Positions 44,895 through 53,501 of a DNA stretch of 64,000 nt are shown here, one piece after another (position 1 is the stretch's first letter; each line of letters starts with the position of its first letter). The notes under the pieces were generated by a model that was not told where the DNA came from, did no database searches, and was given only the letters and a program-made list of their open reading frames with translations. The position numbers and the translations under genes were made by a program. The stretch lies in assembly GCF_023656565.1 (NCBI RefSeq), contig NZ_JAMOKG010000002.1, positions 253,619-317,618 on the forward strand, written 5' to 3'. The stretch comes from Flavobacterium tyrosinilyticum. GTDB lineage: Bacteria; Bacteroidota; Bacteroidia; Flavobacteriales; Flavobacteriaceae.

Positions 44895-46220
44895 ATGAAA
44901 AAATATATAGTATTGTTTTTTGGGTTATTCTTACCTTTTTTGCTTTTTGGACAAGGCGATTTCATATTGGAAAACAATGCAACTAAGGCTACAATACCTT
45001 TTAAATTGATTAACAACCTTATTTTTATTCCTATAAAAGTAAATGGAGTCGAGCTAAATTTTCTGTTAGATTCGGGCGTCGAAGAAACAATTCTATTTAG
45101 TATGGAAGAACAGCGAGAGGTTAGTTTTAATAATGTTGTAAAAATCAAACTCCGCGGTTTAGGAAGCGAAGAGGAAATAGAAGGCCTAAAATCGACAAAA
45201 AATATTCTAGAAACTCATGGTCTTAAATCAAACGATCATATGGTTTTTATTATACTGGATCAAAGTTTTAATTTGTCTTCTCATATCGGAATTCCAGTAA
45301 ATGGAATTATCGGTCATAAATTCTTTAGAAACAATTTTGTTGAAGTTAATTATCAGAAAAAGAAAATAATAGTTCAGGCGAAAACCGCTAAGTATCAAGA
45401 AAAATTAGATAAAAAGTTTAAAATGGTTCCGATAACGGTAGAAAAAGCGAAACCATACATCATGACAACAGCTACAGTTAATAATGAGCAAGTTCCGGCT
45501 AAGCTTCTTATTGATATTGGAAATAGCGATGCATTTTGGATTTTTGAAAATGATAAAATAAAACTTCCGAATAAAAATTTCCCAGACTTTTTAGGGAAAG
45601 GATTTAGCGGTGACATTGAAGGGCATCGTGCTAAAATTGATAAATTTTCTATTGACGAATTTGATTTTAAAAAACCAATTGTTTCTTTTCCGGATTCTGC
45701 GTCGGTTCGCAACGTTAAGATGGTTCCAGGACGTATTGGATCTGTTGGAGGTGAAGTTTTGAAACGGTTTACACTTGTTTTAGACTATCAAGGAAAAAAA
45801 CTATACTTTAAAAAAAATGGGAGATTTGGGGAACCATTTACATATAATAAAAGCGGAATCACGGTGCAGCACAACGGACTTCAGTGGGTACAGGAAACAG
45901 TGCATTTAGAAACCGTACGAGTTGCATCTTCAATGGGAGAACTGCAGGAAAAGGACAAAAACGACAATAATTTTAAATATAAATTTGCGCTTAAGCCTGT
46001 TTACGAAATAGTGAATGTGCGTAAAAATTCTGCTGCCGAAAAATGCGGATTGCGTAAAGGAGATATTATTGTCAGTATCAATAAAACGCAACCCTATAAA
46101 TATACTCTTCAGCAAATAAATAATCTTTTAAAATCAGAAGATGATGTATGGATTAATCTTGAAGTCGAACGAAATAGTTTGGTGCTTAAATTTAGATTTA
46201 AACTAGAAGATGAATTGTAA
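44895..46220 (+). CDS. Retropepsin-like aspartic protease with PDZ domain
   Basis: 441 residues from the ATG at 44895. Signal peptide (1-19, ending LLFGQ), then two retropepsin-like lobes. NFLLDSGVEETILF supplies the first D-S-G; PAKLLIDIGNSDAFWIF the second, changed to D-I-G. The C-terminal 90 residues are a PDZ domain (EIVNVRKNSAAEKCGLRKGDIIVSIN). Single-chain two-lobe proteases with PDZ are common in Bacteroidota and poorly studied. If both Asp act, it could be a periplasmic or surface protease. Confidence 0.8.
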   Translation: MKKYIVLFFGLFLPFLLFGQGDFILENNATKATIPFKLINNLIFIPIKVNGVELNFLLDSGVEETILFSMEEQREVSFNNVVKIKLRGLGSEEEIEGLKSTKNILETHGLKSNDHMVFIILDQSFNLSSHIGIPVNGIIGHKFFRNNFVEVNYQKKKIIVQAKTAKYQEKLDKKFKMVPITVEKAKPYIMTTATVNNEQVPAKLLIDIGNSDAFWIFENDKIKLPNKNFPDFLGKGFSGDIEGHRAKIDKFSIDEFDFKKPIVSFPDSASVRNVKMVPGRIGSVGGEVLKRFTLVLDYQGKKLYFKKNGRFGEPFTYNKSGITVQHNGLQWVQETVHLETVRVASSMGELQEKDKNDNNFKYKFALKPVYEIVNVRKNSAAEKCGLRKGDIIVSINKTQPYKYTLQQINNLLKSEDDVWINLEVERNSLVLKFRFKLEDEL

Positions 46221-46371
46221 AAAGATTGAATTATAGTTTTTGGTCAATTATTTTTAAAAACCGCGTTTCATATTTCTGTATTGAAGGAATGTATGTTTTT
46301 TGTGAAAATAAGTTTGTTAAAAATTAGTTTTTTAGTTAAATATTTTCTTATGTTTAACAAAAAATTAATCT

Positions 46372-49008
46372 ATGGCAAAAAACTACATTAGCTACCTACA
46401 TTTTGTATTGTTTTTTATTTTTTTTACCGCATTTCCTTCAAAACTAACCGCACAATGCGCTGGTAATGATAACGTAAATGAATTAATTTGTGATGTCACT
46501 AATCCAATATATCAATCCGTTGATTTATTTTCTTTGTTAGGCGGTTCTCCAGTTCCAGGTGGAACATGGACAGATGATAATAATTCAAAAGGGCTAAATC
46601 CTTCTACGGGTATTTTAAATGCTCAATTTATCCTTAGCGGAGGAGAATATCACTATACTTACACAGCTCCGGCCACTTCGGGTTGTACCGATAATAAAGC
46701 GGTAGTCACAATTACGATTGGTGCATACGTTGGAGTCGGATCTCAAGCAACAGTTTGTAACGAGAATGGCTTATTTAATCTTTTTACGGCTTTTGATAGT
46801 AAGGTAATGGGGCCGCATGTAAACGGAACATTTACCACTACTTCAGGTCAGCCTGTAGAATCTACAATAGAGATTGGGCAATATACAACCAAAACGACAC
46901 TTGACTTCATTTATACCGTGCCACCGGTGCTTGCGTGTTCTCCTAACTCAAAGTCGACCAATGTACAAGTAACTATTTATATAGCTCCAAAAATAGGAAG
47001 GCCAGTAGATTTGGAGTTATGCGGAACTACAGATTTGGCAGGTTATACCAATTTAGATTTATTTGATCAGCTAATTGGAGGAGATAGAGGAGGTAACTGG
47101 ACAGGTACGGGCTTAACATCTGCCACAGATCATAATATTAATCTTCAAGAATTGTTTGACGCGAATGGACCTGGCGTATATTCTTATACCTATACTGTTT
47201 TGGCAGTTCCTGGTAATAATATATGCAAAAATAAAGACGTTAAAGTAAATATAACTCTCGAAAAAAGACTTGATTTTACAGGATCAAAAATAGAAGCTAG
47301 CAAAGATATTTGCGAATCTGAGATTTCGACCGCCACTTATTCGGCAAAAATTACGCAGGGGCCAGATAATATTCCTAATGGAACATACGATGTTAACTTT
47401 AGTGTTGTTGGGCCGGGAGTATCATCATCTGAAAACGTAAGGGGAAATTTTGTAAATGGCCAATTTAATTTCCCAATACGATCGTCTTATTTCAAACAAG
47501 TAGGAGAGTATACCATTACTGTTACAGGTATAACGTCTACAACGAGCAAAGGAACATGTGTAAACATATTTAATCCGTTTTCAACTGTTTTAAAGATTTA
47601 TCCGTTGCCACGCTTAAATAATGCTACATTAACAGCGCTTCCAATTTGTCAAAATGATATGGCAACAATTGAAATTGCTGCACCTCAATTGCTTGATGGA
47701 CTTTACCGTATTTCATATAATATTAATGGAGATAATTTAGCTCTTGGCGAAACCGCAGAAATGAGGTCTATTGGCGGAAAAGCATCATTTACAATTCCGG
47801 GAAACCTGAGTACAAGAAGCGGATTATCGGTAATTACGATTTATAGCATAACAAATATTACCAATCCTTCGCCGCAGTGTACCAATACAGCAAATGTTGC
47901 AGGAAATCTGTATATAAATCCATTGCCAAATGCATTGACAGTAAAAGCAGCAGTAAAAGATTATTGTTTGAATGCGCCTGTTACCGTTGCCGTTTCAGGA
48001 TTAGAAACTTTAACCAATGTCAGTATTTCTTATGTATTGTCAGAAGCTAATATTTCTGCGGTACAAACGATTACTAAAGCAGTAACAAATGGTAAATTAG
48101 ATTTTGTTATTCCTGCCGAATTGCTTTTAAATGCAGGCGAGACAAAAATTACATTTTTGAATCTAACGAATACAGTTACCAATTGTGAGGTAAGTTTAAT
48201 CAACGTTACAGATGATTTTGTAATAAATCCAATTCCTCCAGCACCAACTGTTTCAGATCAGCAATTTTGTAAAGTGGATGAAGCTGTCATAGCCAATTTA
48301 GAACCAAAGGGAACTCAATACAAATGGTACAATTCTGCAACAGCAACAACGCCACTTGCAGTTGATTATGTTTTAAAAACAGAAGATTACTTCATTAGAG
48401 AAACTGCTGCTACAGGCTGCGTTTCGGAACCTGCAAAAGTTTCGGTACTTATAAATGATACAGCTGCACCAGAAATGAATGAAACGGCAGATTTTTGCGG
48501 GCTGGCCAATCCAAAAATAAGTGATCTTTCTAATAAAACAAATGTCCCGTCAACGGTGGCTTGGTATGATGCGGTGGATGGAAATTTATTGCCTTCAACT
48601 ACATTACTAATTCATAATGCAACTTATTATGGATATGATTTAAATGAAACAACCCACTGTTTGTCAGAAAGCTATAAAGAAGTAAAAGTCTCACTGCAGG
48701 ACTGCGAGGTCGCACAGTATGAGTTCTTTATTCCAGATGGATTCTCACCAAACGGAGACGGTGTAAACGATTCGTTTGTGATAAAAGATATTGAATTTTT
48801 ATATCCAAATTATACACTTGAAATTTATAATAGATACGGAAACGGAATGTATAAAGGAGATAATAATAAACCTGCTTGGGATGGCAAAAACTACGAAAAA
48901 AGCGGTATCGCTGGAGGTATTGCACCCAACGGAGTTTATTTTTATGTGTTGCATTTCAATAAAGACAATAAACCGCCACAGCAAGGCCGTCTTTATTTAA
49001 ATCGATAA
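46372..49008 (+). CDS. Secreted T9SS cargo with type B (gliding-associated) C-terminal domain
   Basis: 878 residues. Signal peptide (about 1-27, ending KLTAQ), then several Ig/PKD-like modules each with spaced Cys and phrases such as GGTWTDDNNSKGLN and GGNWTGTGLTSATD. The last 90 residues, FIPDGFSPNGDGVNDSFVI to WDGKNYE and GVYFYVLHF, are the type B sorting domain that directs export by the type IX system. It is followed 30 bp later by a PorP/SprF gene and then an OmpA-type gene, the usual trio for a SprB-like surface protein and its own helper. The adhesive ligand is unknown. Confidence 0.9.
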   Translation: MAKNYISYLHFVLFFIFFTAFPSKLTAQCAGNDNVNELICDVTNPIYQSVDLFSLLGGSPVPGGTWTDDNNSKGLNPSTGILNAQFILSGGEYHYTYTAPATSGCTDNKAVVTITIGAYVGVGSQATVCNENGLFNLFTAFDSKVMGPHVNGTFTTTSGQPVESTIEIGQYTTKTTLDFIYTVPPVLACSPNSKSTNVQVTIYIAPKIGRPVDLELCGTTDLAGYTNLDLFDQLIGGDRGGNWTGTGLTSATDHNINLQELFDANGPGVYSYTYTVLAVPGNNICKNKDVKVNITLEKRLDFTGSKIEASKDICESEISTATYSAKITQGPDNIPNGTYDVNFSVVGPGVSSSENVRGNFVNGQFNFPIRSSYFKQVGEYTITVTGITSTTSKGTCVNIFNPFSTVLKIYPLPRLNNATLTALPICQNDMATIEIAAPQLLDGLYRISYNINGDNLALGETAEMRSIGGKASFTIPGNLSTRSGLSVITIYSITNITNPSPQCTNTANVAGNLYINPLPNALTVKAAVKDYCLNAPVTVAVSGLETLTNVSISYVLSEANISAVQTITKAVTNGKLDFVIPAELLLNAGETKITFLNLTNTVTNCEVSLINVTDDFVINPIPPAPTVSDQQFCKVDEAVIANLEPKGTQYKWYNSATATTPLAVDYVLKTEDYFIRETAATGCVSEPAKVSVLINDTAAPEMNETADFCGLANPKISDLSNKTNVPSTVAWYDAVDGNLLPSTTLLIHNATYYGYDLNETTHCLSESYKEVKVSLQDCEVAQYEFFIPDGFSPNGDGVNDSFVIKDIEFLYPNYTLEIYNRYGNGMYKGDNNKPAWDGKNYEKSGIAGGIAPNGVYFYVLHFNKDNKPPQQGRLYLNR

Positions 49009-49038
49009 AACCTTTTTACATTTTAATATAATTTTCAA

Positions 49039-49965
49039 ATGAAAAAAATAATACTTCTTATAAATTTCCTTTTCTATTTATCCGTTTCTGCTCAGCAAGA
49101 TCCAGAATATACCCATTATATGTATAATATGAGTGTAGTCAATCCGGCTTATGCGACTGGAGTTCCTGCCATGATGAATTTTGGCGGATTGTACAGAACG
49201 CAATGGGTTGGTGCTTATGGCGCTCCAAAAACATTTACCTTTTTTGGGCACACAGCCATTAATGACAAAATAGAAGCAGGTATCTCATTCGTTTCAGATG
49301 ATATAGGAGATGGGGCTAAAAAAGAGAATAATGTTTATGCTGATTTTGCTTATGTTTTAAAACTAGGCGGAAAAAATAAATTGTCTCTGGGTTTAAAAGC
49401 TGGATTTTCGTCTATGCAAAGCAATTTTAATGGTTTTCGTTTTACAGACCCTCAAACAGATATTGCTTTTTCAGAAAATATAAATGCAACAAAACCTAAT
49501 ATTGGAGTTGGAGCGTATTATTTTAGAGATAATCTTTATGTGGGATTGTCTGCCCCAAACTTATTGAAGTCAAAATATATTGAAGAAAAGTCAGGAATGA
49601 ATGCTTTTGGTTCCGAAGAGATTCATACTTTTTTGACTGCTGGTTATGTTTTTCAGCTCAACAATGCATTGAAATTGAAACCTGCATTTATGTCCAAATT
49701 TGTAAAAGGTGCGCCAATAACTTTAGATGTTTCAGCCAATGTTCTTTACAACGAAAAGTTTGAATTTGGAGCTTCGTATAGAATAGATGATTCTGTAAGT
49801 GCGCTTTTCAATATTAATGTTACACCGACATTAAGAGTGGGGTACGCTTACGATTATACGCTTACAAACTTCGGACAATTTAATTCTGGAACACATGAAA
49901 TTATGCTGTTGTTCGATCTGGACTTGTTAGGAAAAGGATTTGATAAATCTCCAAGATTCTTCTAA
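49039..49965 (+). CDS. PorP/SprF-family T9SS outer-membrane protein
   Basis: 308 residues. Signal peptide (1-18, SVSAQ) then QDPEYTHYMYNMSVVNPAYATG, the PorP/SprF signature, and a barrel ending in KSPRFF. SprF-like proteins are cognate factors for secretion or surface attachment of type B cargo; this one should serve the protein encoded just upstream. The OmpA-type gene starts one base after its stop. Confidence 0.92.
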   Translation: MKKIILLINFLFYLSVSAQQDPEYTHYMYNMSVVNPAYATGVPAMMNFGGLYRTQWVGAYGAPKTFTFFGHTAINDKIEAGISFVSDDIGDGAKKENNVYADFAYVLKLGGKNKLSLGLKAGFSSMQSNFNGFRFTDPQTDIAFSENINATKPNIGVGAYYFRDNLYVGLSAPNLLKSKYIEEKSGMNAFGSEEIHTFLTAGYVFQLNNALKLKPAFMSKFVKGAPITLDVSANVLYNEKFEFGASYRIDDSVSALFNINVTPTLRVGYAYDYTLTNFGQFNSGTHEIMLLFDLDLLGKGFDKSPRFF

Positions 49966-49966
49966 A

Positions 49967-52105
49967 ATGAAAAATATGAAAAAATTACTCGTTATTATAT
50001 TCGTATTTTCAATACAGTTTATAAATGCACAAGATCTAGAACTAGCTAGAGCAAAACGTTTTTTTGATAAAACATATTACAGTGAAGCTATTATTTTATA
50101 CCAAAAATTGGCAGTCGAAAAACCGTCTCAAGAAGTGATTAAAAATCTAGCCGATTCTTATTTCTATACTAACGATTTAGTAAAAGCACAGCGTTATTAC
50201 CGTCTTTTGATTTCAAATTACAGCAATAATTTAGACCGAGAATATTATTTTAGATACGCTCAGACTTTAAAAGCAACAAATAGTTACGACGATGCAAATG
50301 CCAATTTAAAAGAATATTATGCTAAGTCTGCCAATGCAGAAGATATTATCAATTTTGAAAAAGACTTTAAAACATTAGAAAATGTTACGGCAATTGGTAA
50401 ACGTTTTGAGATTAAAAACCTTGCGATAAATACACCAAATTCTGAATTTGGAGCTGTAAAATATAAAGAAGATCTAGTTTTTGCTGGGGTGAAATTGAAG
50501 CCTGGTTTATTTGATAAAAAGTTTAAATGGGATAACGAAACGTATTTGAATTTAGTTTCAATTCCTTTAAAAAATAGTAATTCAGGAGATTCTATAGTTC
50601 ATTATTTTGCTAAAGAATTAAAAACTGGAATGCACGAATCGAATGCTATTTTTACAAAAGATGGCAAAACGATGTATTTTACCCGAAACAATTCTAAAAA
50701 TGGAAAGAAGAAAAAAGACGATAACAAAATCTCTAATCTTCAGATTTTTAAAGCAGAATGGGTTGAAGGAAAATGGACAAATATTACTTCTCTTCCATTC
50801 AATAGTCCCAATTATTCTGTGGAGCATCCTGCTTTGAGCGCAGATGAAAAAATATTGTATTTTGCTTCAGATATGCCAGGATCTCTGGGTTCTTTCGATA
50901 TTTATTCCGTTAATATTAATAAAGGAGCATTTGATACTCCGAAAAATTTGGGTTCAGAAATTAATACAGATAAAAGAGAGCAATTTCCTTTTGCCTCAGC
51001 AGATAATAAACTTTATTTTTCGTCTGATGGACATTTGGGCTACGGATCTTTAGATGTTTTTGTTTCTGATATTAACGGAAATGAATATTCGAAACCCGTT
51101 AATGTTGGGCTTCCAGTAAACTCTAATTTAGACGATTTCGCTTTTAATATCGATTCTAATACCAAAGAAGGATTTTTTGCTTCTAATAGAGAAGGAGGAA
51201 AAGGAAGTGATGATATTTATCAATTCAAAGAAATAAAAGATTTGATTGTTGAAGATTGCAAGCAATTAATCGCGGGAACCATTACAGATATTGATACGCA
51301 ATTGGCTCTAGAAAATGCAACGGTACTATTGCAAGATTCTGAAAATAAAACTTTAAATACCGTTACAACTTCTGCGGATGGAAAATTCAGTTTTACGGTT
51401 GCTTGTGAGGCTTCGTATAAAATTTTGGCTTCCAAAGAAAACTATACAAATGCTTCAAAAATACTGACTTTAGATAAAACAAGAGATAAAGTTAATGACG
51501 GATCTTTGGCTTTAAAATCATTGGAAGTTATTAAACAGGAAGAAAAACTAATTGCTGAAAATAAGAGAAAGCAAGAAATTATTATTGAAGAAGAAAACAA
51601 GAAAAAAGAAGCTTTGGTGGCAATTGAACTAAAAGAAAAAGAGAAAAAAGCCAAAGAAGCAGCAATCGTTGCGGCTGAAGTTAAAAAGCAGGAAAAAGTA
51701 AAAGAGATATTGGCAAAGGAAAAAGATGTTGTTAAAGATAAAGATCGTTTAATCATTAAAACAGATCCAATTTACTTTGATTACAATATGTGGTATATCC
51801 GAAAAGAATCAAAAGTAGTTTTGGGCAGGGTAGTAGAGCTGATGAAGAAATATCCAGATATGAAAATCGAAATTGGTTCGCATACCGATTCTAGAGGAAA
51901 CGCCAAATTTAATGAAGATTTATCTCAAAAAAGAGCCAATTCGACAAGAGAATTTATAATTCAGTCTGGTATTGATGCAAAACGAGTTACAGCAAAAGGG
52001 TATGGAGAATCGGTGCCAATTATAAAATGTAAAACAGACGAATCTTGCTCAGAAGAAGAACATGAATTGAACAGACGATCTGAATTTGTAATCAAAAGTT
52101 TGTAA
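49967..52105 (+). CDS. OmpA-family PorE-like protein (TPR, PD40, OmpA)
   Basis: 712 residues from the ATG at 49967; a second Met three codons on is also possible. Signal peptide, TPR-like helices (about 20-125), PD40 beta-propeller blades (TMYFTRNN, ILYFASDMPGSLGSFDIY, LYFSSDGHLGYGSLDVF, GFFASNREGGKGSDDIY), a carboxypeptidase-regulatory-like module (about 430-500), a Lys/Glu-rich coiled coil, and a C-terminal OmpA domain with IEIGSHTDSRGNAKFNEDLSQKRA. This domain order is that of PorE, which anchors the T9SS to peptidoglycan. Likely cotranscribed with the two genes before it. Confidence 0.9.
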   Translation: MKNMKKLLVIIFVFSIQFINAQDLELARAKRFFDKTYYSEAIILYQKLAVEKPSQEVIKNLADSYFYTNDLVKAQRYYRLLISNYSNNLDREYYFRYAQTLKATNSYDDANANLKEYYAKSANAEDIINFEKDFKTLENVTAIGKRFEIKNLAINTPNSEFGAVKYKEDLVFAGVKLKPGLFDKKFKWDNETYLNLVSIPLKNSNSGDSIVHYFAKELKTGMHESNAIFTKDGKTMYFTRNNSKNGKKKKDDNKISNLQIFKAEWVEGKWTNITSLPFNSPNYSVEHPALSADEKILYFASDMPGSLGSFDIYSVNINKGAFDTPKNLGSEINTDKREQFPFASADNKLYFSSDGHLGYGSLDVFVSDINGNEYSKPVNVGLPVNSNLDDFAFNIDSNTKEGFFASNREGGKGSDDIYQFKEIKDLIVEDCKQLIAGTITDIDTQLALENATVLLQDSENKTLNTVTTSADGKFSFTVACEASYKILASKENYTNASKILTLDKTRDKVNDGSLALKSLEVIKQEEKLIAENKRKQEIIIEEENKKKEALVAIELKEKEKKAKEAAIVAAEVKKQEKVKEILAKEKDVVKDKDRLIIKTDPIYFDYNMWYIRKESKVVLGRVVELMKKYPDMKIEIGSHTDSRGNAKFNEDLSQKRANSTREFIIQSGIDAKRVTAKGYGESVPIIKCKTDESCSEEEHELNRRSEFVIKSL

Positions 52106-52122
52106 TTTTTTTGAAACATAGT

Positions 52123-52160
52123 AAACCCGACAGATTTTAAAAAACTGTCGGGTTTTATTT
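52123..52160 (+). terminator. Terminator after the PorE-like gene
   Basis: AAACCCGACAG and CTGTCGGGTTTT around an A/T-rich loop. The valS terminator (56165) uses nearly the same stem. Confidence 0.88.
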
Positions 52161-52241
52161 TACAGAAAAACTTTGCCAAAACCTTTTTGCGGAAATCTTT
52201 TTTCTTTAATTTTATAGTGATATCAACGAAATAAAAAAAAT

Positions 52242-52724
52242 ATGAGAAATCTAACCTTGTCTTGTTTGCTTTTGTCCTTTATTGGATTGCAAAGCTGTAA
52301 AAATGAAGAAAAACAAAAAGCTACTGAAGCTGCAAAAGCAGAAGGTGAAGCAGTGGTAAGCACCGCATGCTACAAAGCAATTTATGAAAAGGATACAATA
52401 GATTTAAAATTGAATACTTTAAAAAACGGAAAACTAGCGGGAGATATGATTATGAGAGTGGCTCCTTCAACTGTTAGAACAGGAGAAGTGGCAGGCGAGT
52501 TTCATGGTGATACTTTGTTTGTAGATTACACTTTTAAAGACAATGTAAATGGAGAAAAAACATTCAAGAACCCGATGGCACTTTTAAAACGTAACAACCA
52601 GCTTATTTTAGGAAATGGTGTTATGCAAACTACAATGGGTGTTACTTATTTGGTAAAAGATAAGCCAATTGATTTTGAAAGCGTAAAATATAAATTTGAT
52701 TCTGTTGAATGCGCTGAGAAGTAA
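52242..52724 (+). CDS. Small predicted lipoprotein
   Basis: 160 residues. The lipobox LQSC (16-19) is followed by Lys/Glu/Ala-rich linker (about 20-38) and a beta-rich domain with two Cys (about 44 and 157) that could form a disulfide. The linker begins KN, without Asp at +2. I do not recognise the family; a lipocalin-like fold is possible from the strand pattern but unproved. It stands alone between two terminators. Confidence 0.6.
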   Translation: MRNLTLSCLLLSFIGLQSCKNEEKQKATEAAKAEGEAVVSTACYKAIYEKDTIDLKLNTLKNGKLAGDMIMRVAPSTVRTGEVAGEFHGDTLFVDYTFKDNVNGEKTFKNPMALLKRNNQLILGNGVMQTTMGVTYLVKDKPIDFESVKYKFDSVECAEK

Positions 52725-52776
52725 GTAAAGAATAAAGAATAAAGATGTGAGAAGCAAGAGTTTCTTTATAAAGATA

Positions 52777-52808
52777 AAAAGCCGTTTCTAGATTTAGAAA
52801 CGGCTTTT
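52777..52808. terminator. Bidirectional terminator
   Basis: A 14-bp stem (AAAAGCCGTTTCTA with its complement) around GATT between the convergent lipoprotein and DUF1573 genes. Confidence 0.88.
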
Positions 52809-52830
52809 GTTATTTAAAGTTTTTAAATTC

Positions 52831-53211
52831 TTATTGAACTTCACCCTTAATTTTAAGAGCTACTCTTCCTTCAGGATAGTTTACTGCGTTGGTTTCAACA
52901 GTAATTGTTTTACGAATAGGTCCTGCTACCATGTTATATTTTACATCGATTTTTCCTTTTTTGCCCGGCATAATTGCTGCTGCAGGTTTGGTAACAACGA
53001 TTGAACTTAGCGTAGATTCTGCGCCTGTAATTAATAAAGGAGCATCACCAGTATTTGTAAATTCAAAGGAACGAAGTCCATTGTCACCTTTAGAAATTTT
53101 TCCATAATCAATTGTATTGTCTGGGGCTGCAAATTCAATTTTCGGGCCGTTTTGTGCATAACTTATTGCGCTAAACAATAAGACTGCAATAAAAGAGGCT
53201 GCATTTTTCAT
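52831..53211 (-). CDS. DUF1573 domain-containing secreted protein
   Basis: 126 residues from the ATG at 53211, which starts a clean signal peptide (1-19, AISYAQ); upstream in-frame Met codons add a basic leader and are unlikely. The mature protein is one DUF1573 Ig-like module: IDYGKISKGDNGLRSFEFTNTGDAPLLITGA and KIDVKYNM. Such modules are frequent in Bacteroidota exported proteins; function unknown. Confidence 0.82.
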   Translation of the reverse strand: MKNAASFIAVLLFSAISYAQNGPKIEFAAPDNTIDYGKISKGDNGLRSFEFTNTGDAPLLITGAESTLSSIVVTKPAAAIMPGKKGKIDVKYNMVAGPIRKTITVETNAVNYPEGRVALKIKGEVQ

Positions 53212-53348
53212 ATGAAATCTTTTTTTTAATTGTAAGTAAATATACATTCTTTTAATTAACACACAAATTATTATTTCTCTTTTTATAGTCTACTTAATTA
53301 TTTACTTTTGCTGTCAGTTATAAATACAAAAATTGAACCAGTTTTTTT

Positions 53349-53490
53349 GTTTAACTGTTTAATCGTTTATTTGTCTAATCGTTGAGATTGATTTATAAAT
53401 GATTTTTTAAAACAGAAAATAAGAAAACCAATCAATTTGAAATTCGATGATAAAAACCGATTAAACGGTTAAACAAATTAACGATTAAAC
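53349..53490 (+). repeat. Inverted octamer ladder upstream of valS
   Basis: Left arm 53349-53388: GTTTAACT, GTTTAATC, GTTTATTT, GTCTAATC, GTTGAGAT. Right arm 53459-53490: GATTAAAC, GGTTAAAC, AAATTAAC, GATTAAAC. The arms are mutually complementary and the right one ends 11 nt before the valS ATG. Confidence 0.88.
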
Positions 53491-53501
53491 AACCCTAGTA
53501 A

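Noticed and set aside
51442..51756. Ser/Phe-rich minus-strand reading frame
   Set aside because: It is the complement of the Lys/Glu-rich coiled coil of the PorE-like protein.
53349..53501. T-box riboswitch upstream of valS
   Set aside because: No specifier stem, T-box sequence or antiterminator/terminator pair; only the octamer ladder hairpin is seen.
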